Positions 37,201 to 52,200 of a DNA stretch of 64,000 nucleotides are shown here, in pieces (position 1 is the first letter of the stretch; each line of letters begins with the position of its first letter). Below the pieces are notes generated by a model. It searched no databases and was not told the DNA's origin. It was given only the letters and a program-made list of their open reading frames with translations. Source of the stretch: Antedon bifida (Eukaryota > Echinodermata > Crinoidea > Comatulida > Antedonidae); contig OY727102.1 in NCBI GenBank assembly GCA_963402885.1, positions 7,316,001-7,380,000 on the forward strand, given 5' to 3'. The translations under genes were made by a program, and so were the position numbers.

Positions 37201-40200
37201 TCACTTTTTATCATAATTTACCATAAAACGTACATTTAAGACAAGGAATGACATGGTTTAATGTTTTTAAAGTGATATATATGTATTATTTTCCAAAAAA
37301 CGTCCAAAATTGCAGGGAAGGGGTCTTTAAATGGATGTGATTATCAACCATGCCAAAGGCATACATGCCAACACTTTGGCCGGTTTTCCGGTGTTTCCGG
37401 TTTTCCACATTTTCTCCCAGATTACAAAGATAACTGAATTTTGATGGTATGGTTGTATGGTTTTCTGCATTAAAAAAAATAATATAACAAAACATTTACG
37501 ATATTTAAGCCATTGTACGACTATCCTTGATCGTAATTTTTGTGATTTTTTTCTCAACGTAAAGAGGATTCCTCTCGTACTCTCGCATAGCCACCATGCA
37601 ATACTGCTTGTGACGTCACACACTGCACTCTTACCTCTCAATAACAGATAGAGGGTGCTGTTGACATAAAAAAAACACCTCCCATTTTTTCAACTTCAGA
37701 TGTTGTTATATGCAAAGGGATTGTCAAGTATAATACTTTCTTGACAGAGTCCACTATGTTAACTTTGTATCGGCATGGTAGACCTAACCCTAACCTTCAG
37801 CTGCCTGGTGAAAAGCCTACATCATTACTTAAAAGATGTATTGTCCTTTTGACTAATTCCAAAAAAAAAAAAAAAAAAAGATTTCGAAAAGAAAGGTTGT
37901 CATTTTGAAGTATCATAATAGTTATTAACTTTCCCCAAAAATTAGTATTTGTAATGTATGCAAAAGTATGAGTACTCGTGATTTGAAATCTTTTTTTACC
38001 TTCGCTCGCGATGATTTCACAGATGAAATGTAATCAAATTAATTTACCTGTTAATTACGTAAAGTTGTTGGTTTTGGCTCGAATTTTCGACTTAAAGTGA
38101 ATAACTTTAATATTACTTTGATATGGCCAATTTAAATTTAGAATATTTTGACCTTCATTTTTTGTGTTTCAAGGGACAATACATTTTTAAAGTTTCTATA
38201 ATAGGGCTACACTGTGCCTATAGGAAACTTTAAATCACACACATGACTCCCCGTGCTCCGATAAGCCTTAATGTTTTACATCTATTTTTTAATATAAAAA
38301 TCTTTGTTTTATTTTTGATGTTGTAATTCATACCAAAGTTGATTGTGCTATTCTTATTCATATACTGTACAGATTACACAGTTTTCTTACCAACTTAAAA
38401 AATCAACATATTGACTGATGTATTGTCACTTTTCATATTGTTACAATTTTCATCTTTCAAAATTCACAAATTCACAGTTACGCCACTGTATACCATGTTT
38501 CCACACTTGTCCATACATTTAAAGTGTAAACTAACACTAATACGTTTTTTGTTTTACAGAATCACAGCAGTTTGTGGAGATTTCTACGTTGGAGGTCGTC
38601 AGTTCGAATCTATGAGTGATCTTATTGGTTACTACACAAATATTTCCTACATTCTGAAAAGTGAACGACTACAGTATCCAGTGGCTCCACCTGAGGTAAT
38701 AAAAAAAACATTGACTATAAAAACGTTTTTGTTTTTAAAATTCAGTTTGTTTTATACAAGGATTTCCTATTGGGAGACAACATTACCATACAGTACTTCA
38801 AATTATTATGTAAAATAATCATCATTATCTGACACAGTTTTATTGTCAAGAGGCTAATTCACATAGCCGAATACTGATTTTTTTACAGAAAAGTTTATTA
38901 GGCCTACAGGTACACATTAAATTGCAAGACCATCTCCATGCGCACTCCATAGATTACGTACTGGAGGATATAGTACATACACAAATAATAGAGAAGTGTC
39001 AGCATGTTCTCAATACTTGGGGGGTTAAAACGAGGTATGAATATATAAACAAAGATTTATATTCACCGGTACACAATGGTGGGCATTTTTAACAATTATT
39101 GCACACCTTCATTTCGAGAGTCCTGGATATGCCCTTGGAACAAGTCAATTATGTTACGAGATATCGCATTGTTACTATAATATAAAGTCTTTTTTTAATG
39201 TATGTTTAGCCTGTTGATGATCGGAAACGGGTAATGGCGATACTCCCCTACACCAAAGTTCCTGACACAGACGAGTTAAGGTAGGATTTCATGGTTAAGA
39301 TATTGTAATAAATGTATACATTCCTCAGTTTTTAACTAGAAATCTGGATCATGTACCTGGTGTATTGCCTACCATTATCAGAGTGGTACTTAGAACTTCA
39401 TCATGACTTTAAAATGTACACAGGACCAACAGCTTAACATCCTAAAACAAGCAAGACTAATACAAACAGGCCAATAATCTGAAGCCTTTGCATCACTTTT
39501 GATTCCATACCAATCGCCATATTTCATTTATTAGCATTTACCTGATGAGTTTAAAATTATAATTTGTTTGTGTGATGCATTTTAATAGTTGATAGTTGTT
39601 TAAAGTTTAATTGCTGTAGTCTAATCTATTTTGATAATTTAAATAATATTACACCGTTGCAGATCTAAGGTGGGGAATGTGTTGCTAGGTGTAAAATACA
39701 GTGGTTAGCCACTCCATTCCCCTTTAATTCTAATTTAATATTAAATTAACTTTAATATTATAGTGTTTTGTTTATTATAAATTGTTTATTATTGTCCTCA
39801 TTATTGTCTGACTTTTGTTTCAAAATATTTGCTTTTCTTTCCAGTTTTCTTGAAGGAGAAATCTTTGTCGTTCACAATGAGTTAGAAGGTGGTTGGCTAT
39901 GGGTCACTTCACAAAGAACAAGTGAGAGTGGTATAGTTGTCAAAGACCTTGTTAAATACTTGGTAAGTATCAGGGCTAATAATTCTGTACTGTAAAAAAT
40001 TCTTATTTAAATAAAAAAAAATTCAAATACCATATATCCTTCAACTTTATGTCAGATTTCACAAAAATGATATATATTACGGTGACAATGCACTATTGTT
40101 CACCCTATTGTTCATAGTAAAGTAAGTTTATCTTTATTGTAGCAATTAAATTTGCTATTAATTATTAATTGCTATTATTAATTGCTTTCACTCCGAATTA

Positions 40201-43200
40201 GAAAAAAACTAAACCAATCAAATTTAATATGTTTATTATATTGGGCTATAATTTTTTTTTAAGTAAAAGCACCCCGAAATCATCAACTTATCAAAAACTG
40301 TGATTTGCCCAAACATGTTAGTGATATACCTAAATATGGTACTGGTAGTGATATGACATCATCATGTCCATATATGGGCACATCACATTTTTTGTCAAAC
40401 TAGTTTGAAAGCTTTAGAGATGAATATTTGACTTAAACAGTATTGTAGTTCATTAGTCTGGAACAGGTTAGATATACTAGCTGTATTCATAAGAGGATAA
40501 TAATAAATTCACAATCAATATGAGTGTGTTAATCAACAATTACTAACATTTTATGCTCATGTTTAATTTATTAAAAATTACCTGAATCTATTAATAGATG
40601 AAATACCACTCTTGATAATAATAATCAAAACATAATTATCAGAAAACATTATCCAATAAACTAATCATAGGTCATTTTACTAGGATTGTCATTAAGTTTT
40701 CTGACTGTATAATGAAATAGTTATTGCAAAGGTGTGATTTGGATGAGTCATATACATTACTTGAATTGTGATGTCAATGTGTTAATGTGTATGTACTTTT
40801 ATAATGTGAGGGATGAATCCAGAAATGTCAGTTAGGTTAAAGAGAGGGGATATAGGTATAAAAACTTTGTATATTTAATAATAGGCAAGGAGAAACTCTA
40901 AGTGCCTAGTGATATACAGTACTGAAAAGTAAAGACACTTTCACAGCAATTGTTGACAGTTTGTAAAACTGCATTATATAATATTTTTTTAATAATCATT
41001 AAACCAGGTCATACTTTTCTTAAATGTACGTTTTATGATTAATTATGATAAAAACAATGCACTACCTAAGTACTCATGTCGATTGTCCTCTCGTGGATGG
41101 TTTGGCCTACAGTAGCTATAGGCTTAGTTTTGTAGGCCTAGCAATGAGGTACAAACATCGAACGATATCAAAAGGCCTAGGTCTATTTTTAAACTGTGAG
41201 AAATCTGTGAGAATAAGAAATAGACACCCCATTATACACACCTGGAATCACATGCTTGATATGCAGAAATCATACCATTAGACCATTTGGGCTTTCATAT
41301 GGTTCAAATTATATGAAAAACATTTGACATTCAGTTGAATAAACTATGTGGTACTGTAGGATAACGAAAAGATTGTAGAGGGGAAGGCGAAATAATTGGA
41401 CGTGTGTAGCATTCTAATCTTTTATGGATTTCAGGTTTGAGTGGGCAGTGATTAAATTACAATTTTACATTTGTATATATCACTTTGGATTTCTTAATTC
41501 TAACATGAAATTGTAGTAGAATTTGTTTAAGGCATTTCTCTGATAGAGTTAGCTCTCCCAATACTAGACACCCTTGGGCTGTTTTGATGTGTGGTTGCCC
41601 AGAATTCGGGTATATTAATTGGTTAAAAAAAAGTACTTGAGACATTTTGAATGACAAGAAATAGGTTTGTTTGTAGAATTCATAGACTCCAATATTGGGA
41701 AAGTTTACCTGTAAATCTAACTTTAAATGTATACTGTACAATAACATGTCTTTATTCCTTAGTGGAGAAGCCAGACAATATCCAGAAAATATAAGAAAAC
41801 TTTGGTAATTTTTATAAAAAAAATATGTTACTTTGACTTTTAGTTTTGAAGTTTGGTTTTATTTCAATTTTTTATTTGGATTGGTTATTTTGATTGATGT
41901 GCCTTACTACAAATAAAAGTTTACTTTTAAATTTTAAGAAAAAAGTAGATTTTTGGAATCCTGTCATTAACTAGTACTCTTTAATTTATTTTACATTTCT
42001 AACTTATTTTATTAACAAACACATCAGGTTCAATTCAAGTTATTTTTTTTAAATCAAATTAATATGAATAACAATGCATTATTCATCTAACTGGTTCCCT
42101 TTTCATCTTTTTGTTTGATAAACTCTTCTTTTAAAGATAAAATTAGATGAAACTAAAAAAATACATATTTTATTCCTTTGTGGTGGTATTTCATTATAAA
42201 TGTTTAGATTATTAGGTCGCTGTTTATTTTAAAGAAATATGTACTTGACGCAATAATACATTTGGTTTGTTTGTTTTCCAGGATGCCAATGTAGATCCAC
42301 ATGAAGGAAAAGAGTAAGTAGTATTATAATAATTTTTTTTTTTTAAATGGTATTTTTTAAACCAAAAGAGAGTTTTTTAAAAATTACTGTAAACCAAAAG
42401 CGATTTTTTAAAGAATATATTTTAATTTTCTTTGAGATGACTCCTATTTAGTCTAATAAAAACTTAAAATACATCCATTGCACGGATTGTCTCAATATGG
42501 CTGCAGCAAGTTAACCAATAGGATAAGCTGGTTTGAAGCCTCTAAAAGCTTTCCACCCACGCATGTCAAACAAAAACCTGATGCTTACTGTGTTCTAAAA
42601 TAATCAACATAAAAATGTGAAATGTAAGAATTTTACCAAGACACATTTCATTGTCATTCTGGAAATAAAGTTAATCGTCTACAAATAAATACATGTTTAT
42701 ATGCTGGCTAGAATGTCCCATCGAACTGCTGGCTGGGACGTCCCTTTGAACTGCTGGCTGAGATGGGATTTTCGAAAGGGATTTTCTGGCTGGACGTCCC
42801 ATTGAAAGAGATTGTGTTCGCTGTTGTCCCCTAGGTCTAGCATTTGTGTTATTTATTGTTTAATTTGTATTGTTCATAGAAAATCTAAAGTTAGATTGAA
42901 TATACTGTATATTATTCTAGTTTTTAAATGCGAATAAACAATTTAAGCAGAAAACAAAGTTATGCCTTTTTATATTGTGCTCCTTAATTTTTAATTTTCA
43001 TTCTTTGTACCAGTGTTCCACCCTCTTATTTTCTGTGTTTTTAAAACCATTTGCAATTTACGAGATGTGATGTGTTTATGTGATTTTGTATTGTTTTTAA
43101 AACAAAAGACTATTTATATTTATTTAATAATTGTTTTTTTAGGTGGTTTCATGGTGGAATTACAAAGGAAGAAGCAGCTGAGTTACTTCTCAAAGGTACT

Positions 43201-46200
43201 GTAATATTTATTTTGTAGCTTATTCCACTGTAAAACTAGTTAAAAGGTAACTTCGGATTCAAAATGTCTATTATAGAATATACAGTAAACCTTTGCAACC
43301 ACATTGAAAATAACCCCACTTTATTTCTGATGACCTACAGTTGGTAACTAGTAATGGAAATGGTGTTTTGCTATGTAAAATTGATTGTTCTTTCGATTTA
43401 TATACATTGTCCTAAAGAACAATTTTTTAATATGCCATTTTAATGTCACATAATACTAAATAGTTGTTTTTATTATTTTTAAAAAAAGCTGCCAGCCAAT
43501 GTGTTTTTGGTTAAATTTAACCATTCATTTAAATGTCATTTTATAAAAGTGAAAACACTATTTTTTACAGAAGTGGTTAACTTTGTTAAAATTACAAAAT
43601 GGCCTATTTAAAATCTTATTTTTTTAATCTTCATTTTTCATGTTTTTCTTTAAGGTTAAATACAAGGTGTAGGGAATATATATGATTTATGTGAATGGTT
43701 TTTTATTGGGAAGATCATGATAATTATTATATCATTATTGACATATTCCATGGCTTGAAGTATGTGATTTACAATAACCATGGACATATAGGTCCATGCA
43801 ATAACCATGGTACTTTTTTCCCCTGCAGATGGGGATATTGGGAGTTTCATTATTCGTAACAGTGACAAGAACCCTGGTGATTATTCACTGTCTTTTCGTG
43901 GTCAAGATGTTATACAGAGATTTCGCATTCAGAAGTTACAGGAGCAGTACATGATGGGTGGTCGGTACTATAACAGGTACTGTACAGCATTACATTAAGC
44001 CTGGTTTATATTTAGGCCAAGCGGTCAAACCAGGGAGCCGTTTTCTGTCCCTAAAGTGCCAATAATATCGGCTTGGGTTTCAGGCCAATTCACTTATATT
44101 CTGGTAGTGGAACAAGTCTTCGGATAAGAACTATGAATTGTTGGTCCAGTGTACACAGTTTATCTGTGTCCACAAGAACCCAATTATCAGTAGAGGGGGC
44201 TACAGTAGGGGGTTAACCCGATGAACTGGTTCACAAGATAGCCCCTGTATCAGGAGGATTACCACCTATCTGATGACAGTGATTAATTTACTATTAGTAA
44301 TCCTTGGCCACATGTGCCTAAAGACATAAAATAAACAAGTAATTGGGATGCACACATCCTTCAAGGACAATGTGGTGATATACTTGGCATCATAATAGCC
44401 ATTATATGAACCTCATTCAATTCTCTAAACTAGTAAGGTCCATAAGTATACGTCAATTACTTGTTACATAGTCATTCTGCAAATTAGTTGCATATTAAAT
44501 GTTCAACTATGGCTATGACACCCTTACAAATCACTGTTTACAAATTTGAATTGATATTCTTAATGTTTATGTTACATATTTTAGCCTTGATGAAATTGTA
44601 GAGCATTATATGAAAGAAGAAATTGTTGATGGTCATACTTTGACAGAGCCTGTAAGACCAATGGTGAGTTAAAATTGTTATTACTATAATGTACTGCAAT
44701 TCAGTCAAGCTCAAGGGTAGTAGAATTTTAATTGAGTTAAAGTAGCCTGAACCTAAAATACCATATTACTAAACCTCATAGATAACTTATACAGTATCTT
44801 AAACTGAATGAATTTTCATTAATCCAATTCAGTACAATAGTACAAAATGAAAAAATACTTAATACTTTTTCAAGTAGGCTGTTGTTATAGTTACTACCTG
44901 AGCATACATCACCTCAGTGTTGTTGAGGGCGCTGTGTTTTACTGCACTGTTGACATTGGTCCCCCTGTTGTTTCCCTCTTGTCGTTTTGTACTTACCTAT
45001 CGTACCTAATTGGATCAACAAAAAAGAAAATTTACTCCTATAATATTCGGATTCAGATTAAATTATTATTTTTGTGTAAATATACCAGTTCTAGACATTT
45101 TTCATCAGATGTGTTTTGCTGTGCTGTACTACAGTTATAAGAGCTGTATATCGGAGCATAGTTATTGACTCTTTATTTACAGTATTTATCAAGATTGTTT
45201 TATTTTTTTTCTTGTAGAGGACGGAAATGCTAATGCAAGAGGCTGAGGACCGACCAAATGTAAACATGGAGGAAATACGCAAACGAAGAAGTAGCGGTCT
45301 GTATCTCATGAGTGGGGATAAATCGGTTATGCAGGGACATCTCAGCAAGAAAAGTAAGTTAAATGAAAATAGTTGCATCACACTTAAGCTTGGTATCCAC
45401 TATGATACAATGCAAGTACGTAAATGATATGCAAGTGAGTTGACTAACCAACCAATTCAAATAATCCATTGCTTGTGATTGGTCAAATTATTCGTGTTGG
45501 AACCTACGTCTGTTGCATCCAAGTGATGGTCGAATTTACTTGCGTTCTTGCGTTGCCGCGTATTAGTCTCGTAAATTAGGATTTAAATCAAGGCTCAAGC
45601 GACACCTCCACACATAACATTGCCTATTTGTTAATTTGTATATTATCTTCTTTTTCAGGCAGTAAACACAAGAAATGGAAGGAGTATTACTTCATACTCA
45701 ACGCACAAGAACAACATCTACTCTTCTTTGAGAATGATAAGGTATAGTATTTCAGATAAATGTACAGTGTTCAACTGTATTATTTCACCCCTGTATATTC
45801 ATACAGTCTCCTGTGTGGGTGTCTTGAGTCTGTACTGTTAAAACAAATGATGTACCCTGTATGCTTAAATGATTTACAACCTAACCACTCTACCAATCAA
45901 TTTTAAGTTCAGTAAAACCAATCATGTACATCATACCATCCAGAGGATTTTAATGATGGCATTTTAATCTGAACAATACAATCTTAACAGAATTATTAAA
46001 TTTGTTTTAAACTTTTTTCAAATCTCTTTTATTAGAAATATTATTAAATACATCCTGAAATAAGACTAGTTTATCAGCACCATATTTTAACTTGTGAATT
46101 TGTTTGCATTTGATGCGCCTGTTTTATATCTTTCTAATAAATTTTCTAGAAAACACGGCCAAAGGGCTTGATTGATCTGAGCTACAGTTCAGTGTACACT

Positions 46201-49200
46201 GTACATGAGAGTCTGTTTGGGCGCCCTAACTGCTTCCAGATTGTTGTACGTGCTATGAACGACGTAACTAATTTCTTTTTGAATGCAGAAACCACAGAAC
46301 TTACACAGGTATGTACAAACAAGTAACAAAGTTATACAGTTATGTAATAATACTAATAATGTATCAATAAATAATGTAATGGCAGTATGGCTTGGGGGTT
46401 ATGATTTTCAACTAATCCAATGGTTCTGGTTCAAATCCTTTTACTCTGCTAAGTATGAGTATTTTTATCATAGCCAAAATAGTTTAATGTGTTTAATTCT
46501 AATCTTGTAATAGCATATCATAGTCTATTGTTATTTTCACAGAGTACAAGTGATGTTTATTGCTTGATGAATGAAAATATGTAGTACATTATAAATTGTT
46601 TTTCTAGGCTTGGATACAAGCTATCAGGTCGTACTGTTCTCGAGTAGCTAGGCCGGCAAACAAGTCTGGTCTAAAGCAGCTGAAGAGCCTTGCTTTGACA
46701 GTCCTTGAAGCTCATAAAATGCCTGCCAAACAACTTCCACACCCCTACTGTGTGATATCACTGAATGATGTTAAGGTGGCTAGAACTCAAGTACAAGAGG
46801 GCAATAGACCTATATGGAATGAAGAATTCATTTATGAGTAAGTGATTATTTAGCATATGGGGGCATTGTAAGTTTTGTTTTTAATGCAAAATTCATGTTT
46901 CGAGAGATTCATAAATCAATCTAGTCACTCCCAAGAAAATACAAAATAATCATGTACCATATATATACCGTTTATCCTCGGTTATAATCCCACTTCAGGT
47001 CTAATCCCACCTCCCCTACTTTTTGTCTGATTTCACAAACAAGCATATCCCCAGGTATATTCCCAATGTTGACTTTTGCTCTGGATGTAGGCCCTTCTCT
47101 AGGAAGTTCAGATGAGTTTTTACAAAAAATGCTTACCAATCGTTTTTTTCATGAACCAGGGTAAAATCTGCCCAATTTTGTGTTCTAGGCGGGTGGAATT
47201 ATACCAGAGGATATACGGTATATGTAACATATTTTAGTAGACTTATTTTATAAAAAATATTGTTTACTATTTTTAATCAGTCTTTCACTTTACTTAACAA
47301 AGTATGTGTTTTTATCTCAGTGATTTTCCAGATGACATTGATTCATTTACTATTGATGTGTGTAATGGTAGCAAGAAAGCAAAGGCCATTCCTGTGTGTC
47401 GGACAACCGTTCTGCTTGAGAAGTTACCAAGTGGTCAGTCTGTGGACGATTGGTACCCACTTATATCCGTTGCATCACAGAGCAAAGGAGAGATGGGCTC
47501 AATTAGAGCGAAGATTCAGTTTGTACAGGAACTACTGATGCCACTTGAAGAATATAAGGGACTCAAAGAGGTAATTTTTAAAACAATTTATGGTTGAAGT
47601 TATATCAAATAAATATTTAAAATGCATCCATTGTTATCTGCAGGCCTTGTTAACTCGAATGTGAAATTCTTTTGTGTGTCTGAAATAATTTATAAATAAT
47701 AATATCTGATGATTTCATGTTGGGTATACTGTATACACTGTACAAAAAAGCAAACTAAATTGAGTTTACTTTTCTTTCAAATAGCTGATTTTAGCTGAAG
47801 ATCATCACATTATATATGCTCTAGAAGAGGCATGTGTTAAGGATAGACCACAGCTGGCTGGGGTAATTTTAGATATCTTTAGACGAGAGGGTCAAGAAAT
47901 TGGACTGCTAGAAGCACTAAATAGAAGGGAAATAGAACATGAAGGTATGTCATTGATTGTCTATGAACAAGTGTATTTGTAAAGCTCTGTCTACACTATC
48001 AAACTTTATGTGACAAAATTATATGGACATGATGATGTCATATTACTACCATATTTGGGCACATTACACTTTTTTTGTCAAACAGGTTTGATAGTGTAGA
48101 CAGAGCTTTAGGGGAGATAAGATAAAATAACTATTGTATTTACTAGTAAAAATTAAATTGAATTTCATAGACAATAACATTTTAAAAAGGGAAAAACTGC
48201 AGAAAAAAGTTTCAAAAAGATGTTGCATTAGAGCTAATATAAACCATACATTCTTACAAAGATACAGCACTATTGTATGAAAATAGTGGCCATTTTGTTT
48301 ATACAAAATGCTGTCAACAATCAAATCAAATAAAAAAGAAAACATAGAAGAAATTGTAAAGTTAGACGACTTTATGGAATTTGAATTTGAAGACAAGTAG
48401 TGACATTTTATCCCAAGAATGAATTTTTGCTAATGAAGCCTTCTTTCAATTGATTTCTTATACATAATGATATGTATATAAATCCTTTTTCATAATATTG
48501 TAATGCTGTACCATATATTATTTTTGTATTTTCAGAGGGCCAGACAACCCTGTTTCGGGCCAACACACTAGCCACAACATTAATGGACAGGTATATGCGA
48601 ACATCTGCCCAGTCGTTTATTCACAGAGCTTTGAGAGAAGTTGTTAAGAAAATTATGGATGCCAAACAGTCCTGTGAGGTAAGAAAGTGTCAGTAATGAA
48701 TTTGCTTTACACAAATACATACAAACATTAAAAGACTTTATGGCCATTTTTCTAAAACCCATTTTAGTCTTAAACTTTTAATTATAACCTGTAGAAATGC
48801 TTTTAAACTAAACCGCAACTAAATCAAGATCATGTTGACTAATCCAGATGAATTCTAATCGATTTTTACAACATTTTAATGTTGAAAAACACTAAGCTAA
48901 AAGGCTGAATAATTTGCCCTTGAAAAATTTTTTTTAAAAACATGAATAAAAGAAATGTATAAAGAATGAAGCTGTATAATCTAATACTGTGTAATCCCAC
49001 CCCATTAATTTAGGCTAAGTTCAGATACAAGATTTTTTTATACTAGTATAAAACCATTCCTTAATTTTAACAACATTTCATACTATGGGACTATCTTGGT
49101 AATTAAATTCAATTTTGCTTTTTATTTAAAAATATAAGTATATATTAAAAAAAGAAAAAAGTATGCAATATCAGATAATATCAGGATCATCCATCTATTG

Positions 49201-52200
49201 TAATGAAGCCTGAATAATTTAAGTTAATTTAAATGATACCATAATACACTCAATAATTTCATTTTGCTAGCAGACTTGTAACAATGAAAAGACAGATGTA
49301 TTACTATAACTAAAGTTTAGCATACTCAGGTGAAATTTATTATTATTTTTTTCCATTTCAGTTGAATCCAGCAAAGTTGGAGAAAGGAGCAGATGTATCT
49401 GTGAATCTTGAACATCTTGTAGGGTTTTTAACGGAAATCACAGAATCAATTTTTAAATCAACAAACTTCTGTCCTCCGTAAGTATCAATTTCTTATGTTC
49501 TTACCTCCTTATTTATTTTATTTTTTATTTTATTCCTTTTAGCAAAAAAAACAAACAAGCAAACAGAAAATAATACAGATCAAAGGTCAAGACACACTTG
49601 AACAGTTCTGCCAAGAATCTTATTAAGGGTTGTTTTCTTTACCATCTCATCATCATTAGTTTAAAAAATTGCATATTATATACATTGATTAACTCGAAAT
49701 TGTTTTTTTTTATAACTATGAATGTTTTAGTAATACACACTGTTTTTTGAGTTTGGTTTTTTTAAATCTACAGCCTTAATTAATTTTTTTTTATTCAGAG
49801 CATTGAGGTATTTGTGTGGTTGTTTACAACGTGATGTCAAATCAAAATGGCCGAGTGATGAAATAGTACATGCTAGGGTTGTAAGGTGAGATAGACTACA
49901 TAACTTGCAACAATTTCAATTCATTCACATGTATCAGGAACACTAAATAAGTATTGTTTTCTTTTATTTTTCAGTGGATTTATTTTCCTGAGGTTAATTT
50001 GTCCTGCAATCCTAAATCCAAAATTATTTAACATTGTTTCTGGTAAGTATAACATATTTCCAGTTGTATTTCTTTCAAGACTAATGTAGTAAATCCTTTT
50101 TGGGGATTTAGATGGCTATCCCTGGTATCATACCATTACGATTGCTGTTCTTTTTATCTGTATTTTTACTTGAATGGTATCGAAATAAATAAAATCAAAT
50201 CAAAAGTTATACTGTATTCTTTGCTGTTAGTGAATGTTGATAAATGAGTGATCCATTATGAGAATGTTGTATAGCAATTTTTATTCAAGATTAAGTTGAG
50301 GTTTGCCATTTCCGATGTTGAGTTATTTGAGTATTTTGTAAAGCATGTTTTTGCTTTGGTTCAATAGATGCTCCATCACCAATGGCAAGTCGAACATTAA
50401 CAATAGTTGCTAAGGCGATACAAAACTTGGCCAATCAGGTGGAGTTTGGTGCAAACTACAAAGTAAGTTTAGAAAGTTGTTAAATGCTTAGACTATTATT
50501 TCAACTAAATTAGAACTTGATAGCAACAAAACAACCTTACTCCAATACTATAATTATCATTTTATTCACTATTGGTAATATTTTCTTATTATTAGTGAGC
50601 TTTTGATTTATGTTGACCGACAACTTAGGTCAGGTCAAAATATGTGTCGTCTAGACCTATAAACCATCAAAACTATGTCGAGGTGTGAGAGGAATCACAT
50701 CCAAATATCAATGCATATGCACAATGAATTAACATAATGGTTGTTGGTCATCACAAATGTGTCGTCTAGACCTATAAACCATCAAAATTATGTCGAGGTG
50801 TGAGAGGAATCACATCCCAATATCAATGCATATGCACAATGAATTAACATAATGCTTGTTGGTCATCACAAATGTGTCGTCTAGACCTATAAACCATCAA
50901 AATTATGTCGAGGTGTGAGAGGAATCACATCCCAATATCAATGCATATGCACAATGAATTAACATAATGGTTGTTGGTCATCACAAATGTGTCGTCTAGA
51001 CCTATAAACCATCAAAACTATGTCGAGGTGTGAGAGGAATCACATCCCAATATCAATGCATATGCACAATGAATTAACATAATGCTTGTTGGTCATCACA
51101 AATGTGTCGTCTAGACCTATAAACCATCAAAATTATGTCGAGGTGTGAGAGGAATCACATCCCAATATCAATGCATATGCACAATGAATTAACATAATGC
51201 TTGTTGGTCATCACAAATGTGTCGTCTAGACCTATAAACCATCAAAATTATGTCGAGGTGTGAGAGGAATCACATCCCAATATCAATGCATATGCACAAT
51301 GAATTAACATAATGCTTGTTGGTCATCACAAATGTGTCGTCTAGACCTAGAAACCTTCAAAACTGTGTCAAAGTGTGGGAGGAATCGCATCCCAATGTCA
51401 ATGCATATGCACAATGAATTAACATTATGCTTGTTGGTCATCGCAAATCGAAATCTCTCTATTATAGAATCATTCATTTATGTAATTAAACATGAAAATA
51501 ACGAACAATTGAAGTTAACACAATGTGGATAATATTAATTAATTAATGATTAATTTCCAGGAACCTTATATGGAAGCATTAAATCCTTTCATAGTCCTTA
51601 ACAAAGGTCGTATGGTACATTTTCTAAACGAGTTAGCACAAAGTGTAAAGAAATGTCCTGCACCACCCGATAACAACACCATTGATTTAGCCCGTCAGCT
51701 AGCTGCTCTTCACCAGATCTGTGTATTCCACATCAAAGACTTACAAAAATTAAGTCAATCACAGGTATAGTACTTAAACATTGGTAAAATAAATAAAATA
51801 TATGTAGTATAGTATGCCAGAGTTTATTGGTCAAAAGCAAGGCAATCTAATAACAGGATTCTGAGCTCCGGAGATCAAAGGGTTTATCTGTGGCTGCCAT
51901 GATCAGTCCCACGCTCCTTAACAGACACTGCAGGTTGCTGAAAATATGTACATAGTACAGTACTGTTGGTATTTTTACAGCCAGACATAAGATCAAAGGA
52001 CTGTTATGAGTTCCTATCTTGGCACAGTGTCCTGTTGAGTTGCCTTGGTCAAAGCATCTACTTGATCAATAGGAAGGCTTTTGAATTAGTCGGATTCGGA
52101 TTAATGTTTTCAGATAAAATAGTTGGTTTTTTTTTAGGGGGCCAGGGTTGTAACTCACAACTTCAATAGAGGTTGGGCCTGTCTCTGATTAGCAATAGAC

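Noticed and set aside
38889..39034. Constitutive RASA1 exon of 146 bp
   Set aside because: Including it would shift the frame into exon 4, while joining exon 3 directly to exon 4 gives the conserved APPE-PVDDRKRV junction; retained only as a possible alternative exon.
46383..46460. Functional tRNA gene
   Set aside because: The A and B boxes are present but the acceptor stem pairs poorly and no terminator-bounded cloverleaf is evident; a SINE head is more likely.
50642..51446. CRISPR-like or satellite-encoded array
   Set aside because: Units are contiguous 115-bp tandem copies with no unique spacers, inside an intron of an animal gene.
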